Assembly (NCBI GenBank): GCA_024697945.1
Contig: JAILRU010000099.1
Coordinates: forward strand, 1-64,000
Length of the DNA stretch: 64,000 nucleotides
From: Bacteroidaceae bacterium
Lineage (GTDB): Bacteria; Bacteroidota; Bacteroidia; Bacteroidales; Bacteroidaceae
Reading direction: 5' to 3'
Made by a program: the position numbers and the translations under genes. Positions 1 through 8,368 of this stretch are shown one piece after another (the stretch's first letter is position 1; every line of letters begins with the position of its first letter). Below the pieces are notes generated by a model that had not been told where the DNA came from, searched no databases, and worked only from the letters and a program-made list of their open reading frames with translations.

Positions 1-2415
1 GTCGTGCGTGGCGTTGATGAGGAACTTCATCTTCTCCTCGTTCAGCTGCCTGTTGGCGCGGCGGTTCATTCCTATCAGTACCCATGCTAATACGCCCAGC
101 GCCACCAACAGATAGATGATGTAGGCCAGCGTGGAGCGATACCATGGTGCGCGGATGGTGATCGTCACCTGCTTCACGGGCGAATACTCGCCGGCCTGCT
201 GCGCGCGGGCATCGATATGATAGGTTCCCGGCTGCAGGTGTCCCAGCGTTATCTCGTTCTTTCCCTCGGCATTGTGAATCCAGTCGCCATCGTTCACGCG
301 ATACTCAAGCATGATGCTCGAAGGGATGTCGAAGTTGAACTGCGAGAACGCCAGCGTGACGGTGTGGTCGAGATAGCTCAGCGTGAAGTGGTCGCTCTGC
401 GACACGTCGTCGCCGGTCACTTCCACGTCGTTGATGATGGTTCCGGCCTTCACGTATTGGTCGGCCACCCGGAATGCCGTCAGCTGCAGCGGCTCCAGCG
501 TAGGCCGGCTCTCGCGGATGTCCTTGGGCTGAAACACGGTGAGCCCGTCGTTGTGGCCAAAGAAGATCATGTCGTCGTCGGTATGCATGCCCACGCCATA
601 GATGTATTCCTTTTTGCTGAGGCCATAGCCGTGGGTGTGGGTGAGGAATGAATGGCTCTCCTGCGAATATTGCCAGATGCCCTGCGAGGTGGAGCACCAG
701 ATGTCGCCGTCGTTGGCCTGCACCACATAGTCCACAACCTTGTTTCTCAGCGCCTCGCTGCCGGGGAAGAGGAATGTCTGTCGCGAAGCACGGTCGTAGA
801 GGAAGAGCCCCTGGTCGGTGGCGATGGCAATATTGCCGTCGCGCAGCTCGCACACGTCGAAGCACACCGTGCCGTTGAGCTGCTGCTCCCAGCCCTGCGA
901 GCGGAAGCTGCCCGTGGCAGGGTCGAAGCACGCCACGCCAGACGAGGTGGCCAGCCACAGCAGCCCCTGGCGGTCGGTGCTCATGCCCATCACCCAGTTG
1001 TTGCAGAGCCTGCCATTCACGCTGTCCACATCGAAGGTGCTGTAGTTCTTCAGCGACCCCCTTTGCGGGTTATAGACGCAGAATCCGCGCGAGAAGGTGC
1101 TGATGTAGATGTTGCCCTCGTTGTCGCTGGTCATGTCGTTGAACTTGTCGCAGTTGAACGTCACCTTCTGTTGCGACTGTCCTGACAGGGGGTCGTAGCT
1201 GAACAGACCGTCGTCGGTGCCTATCCAATAGCGGCGCTGCTTGTCGCGGAAGATGAACTCCACGGCATCGGGTGCCTTCGGCCGAGCCACCACGCGTCCC
1301 TGCCTGTTGAATCCATAGACGCCCACGCCCTGCACGGTGGCCCAGAAGATGCCACCATCGCCTTCGCACACGCTGCTGATGGTGCTGCCCAAGCGGATGC
1401 CCTGCGCCTCGAAGCTCCAGTTGGCAAACTGCACGGGCAACTGCCGCAAGAGCAGCAGGCCCTTGCGCTCACAGCCCACCCACAGGTTGCCCTGGCGGTC
1501 GATGGTCATCGTGGTGATTTTCGCCGTGGAGGCATCGATACCCATGGCGGTGATGTCCATGGGCTGCAATCGGCATTCGGGGAATGCTTTCACACAGAAC
1601 AGACCTTGCCCGCGCGTACCTATATATAAATTACCGTGCAGGTCTTTCTGCGCATGGGTAAACACGATGTCCTTGCCCTCCACGGCACTCATGTCTATGT
1701 CGGCCTTTCGCAGTTCCCCCTCTTTCAAGGTCAGTATGCCATGCTGGCACACCACCAACAGCTGGCCGTCGAACTCCACGAAGCTGCGCGGCTCACCCAC
1801 GCTGTAGTGGAAAGTATGTATCTGCCCCATGTCGTGCATGATGATGCGGTCGTCGAAGCCGCTCATCCACAGTCGGTTTTGGCTGTCCTCGAAGACGCGC
1901 CCCACATAGTCATACGCCTCCTCGATGTTGTACTCTTCCAGCTGGTCGTTGTCCTGCAGCTTGAAGCAGCCATAACCAGCTGTGCCCACGAGCAATGTGC
2001 CGTCGCCACGCTCCAGCACTCTCGTCACGCGGGGTTGCACGCCGTTGGGGAAGGGATAGTGGATGAATTGGTCGTTAGCCGGGTTAAATCGGTCGAGGCC
2101 ACGGGTGGTTCCCACCCAGAGGCGTCCCTTGCTGTCGCACAACAGGCTCACCGCCGAATTACAGTTGAGCGACGTGGAGTCGGCCTCGTCGTGCAGGAAC
2201 GTCTGATAGTTGAATCCGTCGAAGCGGTTCAGTCCATAGTCGGTGGCTATCCACATCGACCCCTGGCGATCCTGGCAAAGGCTGGAGATGAGACTGGACG
2301 AGAACTGGTCGCCGGGCAGGAATTGTGCTATCTGCGCCAGCAAAGGGCAAACACTTGTGCAGCCCGCCAGCAGCACAACGACCAAACAACGAATGAAGTT
2401 TTGCGCTTGTTTCAT
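1..2415 (-). CDS. Hybrid two-component system sensor/regulator (HTCS), N-terminal part, truncated by window edge
   Basis: Open - strand frame from ATG at 2415 to base 1 (805 codons, no stop), so absent from the ORF track. Begins MKQAQNFIRCLVVVLLAGC; many Reg_prop-like propeller repeats (DRQGSMWIATDYGLNRFDG, DSKGRLWVGTTRGLDRFNP); Y_Y_Y-like region; TM segment; ends ...NEEKMKFLINATHD, a HisKA H-box start. Confidence 0.92.
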   Translation of the reverse strand, partial: MKQAQNFIRCLVVVLLAGCTSVCPLLAQIAQFLPGDQFSSSLISSLCQDRQGSMWIATDYGLNRFDGFNYQTFLHDEADSTSLNCNSAVSLLCDSKGRLWVGTTRGLDRFNPANDQFIHYPFPNGVQPRVTRVLERGDGTLLVGTAGYGCFKLQDNDQLEEYNIEEAYDYVGRVFEDSQNRLWMSGFDDRIIMHDMGQIHTFHYSVGEPRSFVEFDGQLLVVCQHGILTLKEGELRKADIDMSAVEGKDIVFTHAQKDLHGNLYIGTRGQGLFCVKAFPECRLQPMDITAMGIDASTAKITTMTIDRQGNLWVGCERKGLLLLRQLPVQFANWSFEAQGIRLGSTISSVCEGDGGIFWATVQGVGVYGFNRQGRVVARPKAPDAVEFIFRDKQRRYWIGTDDGLFSYDPLSGQSQQKVTFNCDKFNDMTSDNEGNIYISTFSRGFCVYNPQRGSLKNYSTFDVDSVNGRLCNNWVMGMSTDRQGLLWLATSSGVACFDPATGSFRSQGWEQQLNGTVCFDVCELRDGNIAIATDQGLFLYDRASRQTFLFPGSEALRNKVVDYVVQANDGDIWCSTSQGIWQYSQESHSFLTHTHGYGLSKKEYIYGVGMHTDDDMIFFGHNDGLTVFQPKDIRESRPTLEPLQLTAFRVADQYVKAGTIINDVEVTGDDVSQSDHFTLSYLDHTVTLAFSQFNFDIPSSIMLEYRVNDGDWIHNAEGKNEITLGHLQPGTYHIDARAQQAGEYSPVKQVTITIRAPWYRSTLAYIIYLLVALGVLAWVLIGMNRRANRQLNEEKMKFLINATHD

Positions 2416-2598
2416 GGTTATGGTAAAACTTAGGTTTGTGTTAGTTGTTAATGATGGTGCAAAGTTACGAATATAAGCCCTTATAGGGTTATCGTTATGT
2501 TTCAATCGTTTTTCTATATGTTCCAAAAGGAACAAAAACAAAAGAAAAAGCGGTCGCCGATATTCTCATACAGGCCGACCGCGACGATTAGTTTTACC

Positions 2599-2636
2599 AT
2601 AACTAACGATAACTAACTACTAACTAATAACCATGA
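2599..2636. repeat. Degenerate 7-nt tandem repeat (ataacta/actaata type)
   Basis: ataactaacgataactaactactaactaataacc shows 7-nt periodicity. Confidence 0.6.
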
Positions 2637-2974
2637 ATAATGCAGTTATATGAAGAAAATCACTACTGTCGTATTTCTTTAACTATGCATTCGGGCACCT
2701 TGCTGTCAGCAGCAACGTTTCGTGGCCCTCTTTCTTTTCACATTGCAAAGGTACGCATATTTTTGCATGTAAACTACCGCGTATGTTTCGCTTACTTTTA
2801 TTTTTGTATTCGGTATAATATTTGAAATAAAATGAATATTTTTCTGCAACAATTGTTAATGATAAAGCCCGAAAGGGGGCAAGGCATGCAAAATTTTAGG
2901 TGGCGATGGCATGACATGGTAGCCAGAAAGATGGCATAGAAGTGCCCCCAAAAATAACCCGCCGCGTGAGATTG

Positions 2975-3042
2975 TAAAAAAAGCGCCACCATTTTTCAAA
3001 AAGGCGCCACCAAATTTTCAAAAAGTGGCGCCAAATTTTCAG
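2975..3042. repeat. Palindromic intergenic repeat (ggcgccac...gtggcgcc with A/T arms)
   Basis: aaaaagcgccaccatttttcaaaaaggcgccaccaaattttcaaaaagtggcgccaaattttc; resembles elements at 20112 and 31781. Confidence 0.6.
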
Positions 3043-3118
3043 CCGCGCAGGCCGATTGTTTTTTTGCGTTGATTTTTGCATTTAGAACACTCCAAAATGC
3101 CGCATGCGAAGCCGTGGA

Positions 3119-3165
3119 TGCTCCGGAAATTCCAGAAAATCCAGAAAATCCGAAGCATCCGGGCT
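3119..3165. repeat. 9-nt tandem repeat (ccagaaaat / ccggaaatt)
   Basis: ccggaaatt ccagaaaat ccagaaaat ccgaagcat ccgggctat. Confidence 0.6.
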
Positions 3166-3215
3166 ATCCGGCATCGGACGAATTCCCTTCGGGCTCATCA
3201 TCCACGAAACAAAGA

Positions 3216-3252
3216 CAGGTGGCAAGGACAAAGAAAGCGTCCTTGCCACCTG
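3216..3252 (-). terminator. Intrinsic terminator-like hairpin downstream of first SusD
   Basis: Perfect 14-bp stem caggtggcaaggac/gtccttgccacctg; T-rich run on the - strand. Confidence 0.75.
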
Positions 3253-3283
3253 CTCAAGAGAGGGGAATCATCTCAGCCTGTCT

Positions 3284-5023
3284 TTATGGCAGCGGCAGAT
3301 ACCAGTTGTCCTGATTCATCAGCAGCTGCTGCAGCTGTGCATCGGTCTCGCCGCTGCGACGGCTCACTGGAATGGCCAGATACGACGGGTCGCCACGGCG
3401 CAGGGCCACTCGCATCAAGTCGTGGAAGCGGTAGCCCTCGAAGGCACCCTCCAGCGCCATCTCCTGGATGATGAGGTCCTCTACCAGAGGCACCTGATAG
3501 TCGATGGTGTCTTGGCGAGTGGGCAGTGGCGTGGGCGGCATAGGCAGGTCGTAGAGGGCGTTGCAGGCAGCGTCGCCAGAGCCGATGGAGTGAACACCGA
3601 TGCTGCCATCCTTGGTGAAAACGTTGGCATCGAAGGTGATGAGGCTACCGGCCTCCACACGCTCCAGGCTGTCGATGCGCTCAGCGTTGTTCTCAGGACA
3701 CAGGCCATACTTCAGCACGGCCATGGCCGACTGCGGCAGACGGGCGCGGCACAGGGCCTCGGCATAGCGCAGGTAGATCATGGTGAGACGATAGGTGGAC
3801 ACCGAGGTGTTGCGGGCGCACTTGCTGATGGTCTGGCGCAGCGTGGAATACTCGGAATAGGGATCCTGGCCACCCTCGGAGCGCAGCGTATAGTTGGCAA
3901 AGAAGCGCAGGTCGCCGATGAGGATGTCGTTGCTGAAGCCCGTGCGTGGCACGTAGACGGTATCGGTGGTGGTCTGCGTCTTGTACTCCATGCAGTAGAC
4001 CTGGCTTGCTGACAGGTTGCGCATGGCATTGGAGGGCGTGAGCTGGAAGAAGTAATTGTTGTCGCGCGTGGAGTTGAACACATTCTGCAGGTCGCTGACG
4101 TTGCCGTCGAAGACTCGGCTCTCCATGGGTATCACGCTGATGTTCTCCTCGCTGCTGGTGCTGTTGTAGGCGTTTTGCGGCTGCTGGAAGTCGGTGATGT
4201 TGGTCCATGCCACGCGTCGTTGTGAGTTCAGCTGGTGGGGCTCCTTCTGGTCGTTGAGGTAGCTGTTGTACCACGCGGCGGCTTCCTTGTAGCGTCCGGC
4301 CCAGAGGCAGAGGTCGCCCAGGAGCACCCGCGTGGGGATGAAGAAGGTGGCCGACTGGTGGTCGCCCACATTGCCATAGACGGGGGGCTCGACATAGGCC
4401 ATGGGCGTGAGGTCGGCGATGAAATAGTCGCACACCTCTTTGATGGTGGCGCGCTTGCCATCAAGATACGAGGCGGCCTCGCGCTCGGTCATCACTGGTT
4501 CGAGCACCAGGGGCACCTGCCCATAGTTCTTCACCAGCTCCAAGTAGGTCCATGCGCGGAAGGTCTTCACGGCGGCATACTCGTTGATGAAGAGCTGGCG
4601 ACCACGACGCTGCAGGGCGGTGTCGACATGTGCCAGGAAGAAGTTGCAGTTGTTGATGACGGCGTAGTAGTCGCTGGGCTGGTTGTATTTGTTGTCCTCG
4701 GCCATGTTGAAGGCAGCGAGGCGCTTAAGGTCGGCCGAAGCGGCATCGGTGGGCTGCACCAGGTCGGCACGCACCTCGCCCAGCAGCACGGTGCGGTCGG
4801 CGATGAGCTGCATGCGGTTGATGATGCCCATCAGACTGTAGACGCTGTCGGTGGGATGGTTCAGGGTGTTGTCTTCCTGAAACTCCACCAGCTCGCTTGA
4901 GGTGTCGAGCATGTCGGAGCAAGCGACCCCCACCCAACTTCCTCCCGCCAAGGGGAGGAGCGTATAGACCGTGAAGCGGAACAGTTTGGTTATCTTCTTG
5001 CCTAAAAACTGTGTCATATCCAT
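3284..5023 (-). CDS. RagB/SusD family nutrient-binding lipoprotein (cluster 1, distal pair)
   Basis: Lipobox VGVACSD; SusD-like TPR-rich sequence (SDYYAVINNCNFFLAHVD, AVKTFRAWTYLELVKNYGQVPLV); C-terminal DLMRVALRRGDPSYLA. Start set at MDMTQF within the longer ORF. Confidence 0.93.
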   Translation of the reverse strand: MDMTQFLGKKITKLFRFTVYTLLPLAGGSWVGVACSDMLDTSSELVEFQEDNTLNHPTDSVYSLMGIINRMQLIADRTVLLGEVRADLVQPTDAASADLKRLAAFNMAEDNKYNQPSDYYAVINNCNFFLAHVDTALQRRGRQLFINEYAAVKTFRAWTYLELVKNYGQVPLVLEPVMTEREAASYLDGKRATIKEVCDYFIADLTPMAYVEPPVYGNVGDHQSATFFIPTRVLLGDLCLWAGRYKEAAAWYNSYLNDQKEPHQLNSQRRVAWTNITDFQQPQNAYNSTSSEENISVIPMESRVFDGNVSDLQNVFNSTRDNNYFFQLTPSNAMRNLSASQVYCMEYKTQTTTDTVYVPRTGFSNDILIGDLRFFANYTLRSEGGQDPYSEYSTLRQTISKCARNTSVSTYRLTMIYLRYAEALCRARLPQSAMAVLKYGLCPENNAERIDSLERVEAGSLITFDANVFTKDGSIGVHSIGSGDAACNALYDLPMPPTPLPTRQDTIDYQVPLVEDLIIQEMALEGAFEGYRFHDLMRVALRRGDPSYLAIPVSRRSGETDAQLQQLLMNQDNWYLPLP

Positions 5024-5150
5024 ATTGTCTTTTTGGTGTTTTCGTTGTTTGCTATTCTTTCTATTCCCATCCCTTGGGGGGTAGGTGGCGGTAAATATAC
5101 CGCCCACCCAACCGGCAGCAGGGGGAAGGGCACGATGGGTGTGGGGCCTT

Positions 5151-8100
5151 TTACAGATGGATGTTTACGCCCAAGGAGAAACTGCGGCCTGCTCCCAGCA
5201 GCCCGATGTCGATGCCCTGCGAGAGGATGCCTCCGGTGGCCATGGCACAGTCGGGGTCGCTGCCCAGATAGTGTGTGAGGGTGAAGAGGTTGGAGGCGGC
5301 TCCCCAGAGGGTGATGCCCTGCAGATAGGTGCTCTGTATGGGGATGTTCCATGCCAGCGTGACATTGCTCAGGCGGAGGAAGGAGCCGTCCTCAATCCAT
5401 CGGCTGCTGAAGCGCGAGTTGCCCATGGGGTCGGTGTAGGTGACGCGGGGGATGCTGGTGTGCTGTCCCTCGGTATTCCAGCGGTTGGCCAAGGCCGTGG
5501 TTTGGTTGAGGAAGAGGCTTCCACCCTCGAGCAGCGAGCGCTCGTAATTGAAGATGTCGTTGCCTAACGAATAGTTCATCACTGCTTGCAGCGACAGGTT
5601 CTTGTAGGTGAGCGTGGTGGAGATGTTGCCGTAGATGTCGGGGTTGGGGTCGCCGATGGCCACGCGGTCGGCGGCATCGATGACCTTGTTGTTGTCGATG
5701 TCGGCAAAGCGCACGTCGCCAGCCTCGAAATACTGTCGATCGCCATTCTGCAGCAGTGTGTAGTGGCCGTCGGCAGCGGCTTCGGCAGTGGTGGCATAGA
5801 CGCCCAGGGCGCGATGTCCGTAGAAGAGTCCCACGGGCTGTCCCACCTGCGTGATGATGGTGGCGCCATAGACGCTGTTCTCGATGGGCTGGTTGCCGTT
5901 GGGCAGCGCCGTCACCTTGTTCTTATAGTGTCCGGCCGATGCGCCAGCCTCCCAGCTGAAGTCTTTCAGGGCGAGGAGCTTGGCATTGAGGCTGACGGTG
6001 AAGCCCATGTTCTGCAGCTTGCCGTCGTTGCTCCAGTTCTGCTGCAGTCCGCTGGTGTAGGCCAGCTGTCGCAGCGAGAGGAGGTTGGAGGTGAAGCTCT
6101 TGAACACGTCGAGGCGCAGGGCGAGGCGGTTGTCGATGAAGTTGCCGACGAGGGCGGCGGTGAAGCGGCGCGTGGTTTCCCACTGCAGGTCGGTGTTGCC
6201 GATGTTGCCAATGATTTTTCCGCTGACGCTCTCGCCCAGCATGCGCTTGGCGATGAAGTAGGAGCGCGAGGCGGTGTAGTCGATGGCATCGTTGCCAGTG
6301 ACGTCGAAGCCCACGCTCAGCCGCAGGTGGTTGATGCCCGGTGCGGCGGCCAGCCATCGCTCGTTGCTGAGCACCCACGAGGCCTGCACGCTGGGGAAGA
6401 GGCCCCACACCTTGTCGAAGAGGCGCAGGCCGGAGGCATCGTCGCCAAAGCGCGAAGAGGCCTGGGCCGACACTCCGCCGTCGATGTAGAAGCGGTCGGC
6501 AAAGCTGTAGTTGACCAAGCCATACCACGCCAGCTCGCGGGTGTTGTCGTCGGCGCCGCCGGTGGTCTTGAAGCTGAGCGAGCCCGACATCTGCGGGGTC
6601 TTGTCGTTGCCCGAGCCAAACTCGTTGTAGCCGCGCTGCGAGGTGAGTTTGTACTCGCTGCTGAGGAAGCGCACGCCAGCCATGACGTTGAACGACGAGC
6701 TGCCCAGGTTGAACTTCCAGTTCAGGCGGGTGTCGCTCTGTATGGCCGTCTGGCGCGAGGTCATGCTCTGCACCACGTTCTCAAGGGTGGTACCCTCGTC
6801 GAGGCCCTCGATATAGAAGTCGGGCACGCCGTTGATGGGCAGGTAGTAGTTCTCGTTGGTGTTCACCAGCCCCAGCGTGAAGTGCTCTTGCAGCGAGAGG
6901 TGGCGGTTGAACTCGTAGCGAGGCGTGATGTCGAAGGTGATGAGGCGGTTGCCGAAGGAATTGCGGTTGCGTCCATCGCCATATTCGAGGATGCTCACGG
7001 GGTTGGCTAAGCGGCCACGTCCCTGGAATTTTCCTTCGAGATAATCGTCGGCATCCGAGAGGTAATGGCTGATGTTGCCATAGTTGTCGTAGGCGTAGGG
7101 CGAGAGGAATGGCGACTTGGCCTTGGCGATGAATGCTGGCGAGGTGATGACAGCCTTCAGAGGCTCGGCGGGAGCGCCATCATCGCGCAGCGAGCGGTCG
7201 ACATCGCTGTAGCTGGCATCGAAGCGCACGCTGAGGCGGCGGCTGATGTTGATGTCGCTGTTGAGGCGCATGTTGAAGCGCGAGTAGTCGTTCTCCTTCA
7301 GCGTGCTGTTGCCCAGCACATAGCCCACGGAGAGGTTGTAGGAGGCGGCATCGTCGCCACCCTGCACGTTGATGCCGTAGTTCTGCGAGAAGGCATTGTC
7401 GCTCACAAGGCCGCTCCAGTCGGTCTCGTTGTGGTATTGCTTATAATAATAATAGGTGGGGTCGCTGTTGAGGAATTTCATCTTGCTCATCAGCGTGGGG
7501 TTGGTATTGCCAGTGAGCAGCTCGGTGGCATAGAGGCGGTAGTCGTCGGCCTGGAGCATCTTTGGCAGCCGTGGTGTCAGCTCGTAGCGTCCGTTGATGG
7601 TGACGTCAATCTTGGTGGCCATCGACTTGCTACGCTTGGTCTTGATGATGAGCACGCCGTTGGCACCTTTGGCACCATAGAGGGCGGTGCCGTTCTTCAG
7701 CACCTGCACGCTCTCGATGTCGTTCACGTTGAGGTTGGCCAGCAGGTTGTTGAAATAGCCGCTGTGGAGCATCTCGCGGCCATACTGCATATCCATGATG
7801 ACATCGTCGACGACGACGAGGGGCTGTGCGTTGGTGTGCAGCGAGTTGATGCCCTGTATGAGCATCATGTTGCCCATGCCGGGGATGGCTCCGTGGCTGA
7901 CGGAGCGCATGTCGGCACCCAGCTGCTGGGCCACCAAGGGGTCGATGCTCAGCTGGGCGTTGTTGTCGAAGTGGGTGGCCTCGCTGCTCAGCGTGGCGCT
8001 GATATGCTGGCGATAGTCGGCACTGAAGACGTCGCGGTAGAGGCGTGCGTCGGCCTTGCCTCCGGCGATGGCGTTCTGCTGCTCGTTGTAGCCGTCGACG

Positions 8101-8363
8101 CGCATCAGCAGCGAACGCGTCTGCTCGGGGACGTTCAGCTCATAGCGACCCTGCTCGTCGGTCATCGTGGTCTGACGCAGGTTGCCATAGGCCGACACGA
8201 TGACGCCCGCCAAAGGCTGCCCCGTGGCAGCATCGACCACAGTGCCCGTCACGGTCTGTGTGTTGTCTTGGGCCACAGAGGGCACCGTCACCATCATCCA
8301 ATAACCAATAACCGTTATCGTTCTGGCTAAGTTTCTTATCAACGATTTCTTTTCCATAATCAT
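5151..8363 (-). CDS. SusC/RagA family TonB-dependent outer membrane receptor (cluster 1, distal pair)
   Basis: N-terminal carboxypeptidase-like domain (VTGTVVDAATGQPLAGVIV), plug motif (NDIESVQVLKNGTALYGAKGANGVLIIKTK), beta-barrel C-terminus. Confidence 0.95.
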   Translation of the reverse strand: MIMEKKSLIRNLARTITVIGYWMMVTVPSVAQDNTQTVTGTVVDAATGQPLAGVIVSAYGNLRQTTMTDEQGRYELNVPEQTRSLLMRVDGYNEQQNAIAGGKADARLYRDVFSADYRQHISATLSSEATHFDNNAQLSIDPLVAQQLGADMRSVSHGAIPGMGNMMLIQGINSLHTNAQPLVVVDDVIMDMQYGREMLHSGYFNNLLANLNVNDIESVQVLKNGTALYGAKGANGVLIIKTKRSKSMATKIDVTINGRYELTPRLPKMLQADDYRLYATELLTGNTNPTLMSKMKFLNSDPTYYYYKQYHNETDWSGLVSDNAFSQNYGINVQGGDDAASYNLSVGYVLGNSTLKENDYSRFNMRLNSDINISRRLSVRFDASYSDVDRSLRDDGAPAEPLKAVITSPAFIAKAKSPFLSPYAYDNYGNISHYLSDADDYLEGKFQGRGRLANPVSILEYGDGRNRNSFGNRLITFDITPRYEFNRHLSLQEHFTLGLVNTNENYYLPINGVPDFYIEGLDEGTTLENVVQSMTSRQTAIQSDTRLNWKFNLGSSSFNVMAGVRFLSSEYKLTSQRGYNEFGSGNDKTPQMSGSLSFKTTGGADDNTRELAWYGLVNYSFADRFYIDGGVSAQASSRFGDDASGLRLFDKVWGLFPSVQASWVLSNERWLAAAPGINHLRLSVGFDVTGNDAIDYTASRSYFIAKRMLGESVSGKIIGNIGNTDLQWETTRRFTAALVGNFIDNRLALRLDVFKSFTSNLLSLRQLAYTSGLQQNWSNDGKLQNMGFTVSLNAKLLALKDFSWEAGASAGHYKNKVTALPNGNQPIENSVYGATIITQVGQPVGLFYGHRALGVYATTAEAAADGHYTLLQNGDRQYFEAGDVRFADIDNNKVIDAADRVAIGDPNPDIYGNISTTLTYKNLSLQAVMNYSLGNDIFNYERSLLEGGSLFLNQTTALANRWNTEGQHTSIPRVTYTDPMGNSRFSSRWIEDGSFLRLSNVTLAWNIPIQSTYLQGITLWGAASNLFTLTHYLGSDPDCAMATGGILSQGIDIGLLGAGRSFSLGVNIHL

Positions 8364-8368
8364 AAAGT

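Noticed and set aside
2159-2389. Small ORFs (217..2476) within the first 2.4 kb
   Set aside because: All lie inside or antisense to the truncated HTCS frame, which has far better domain support.
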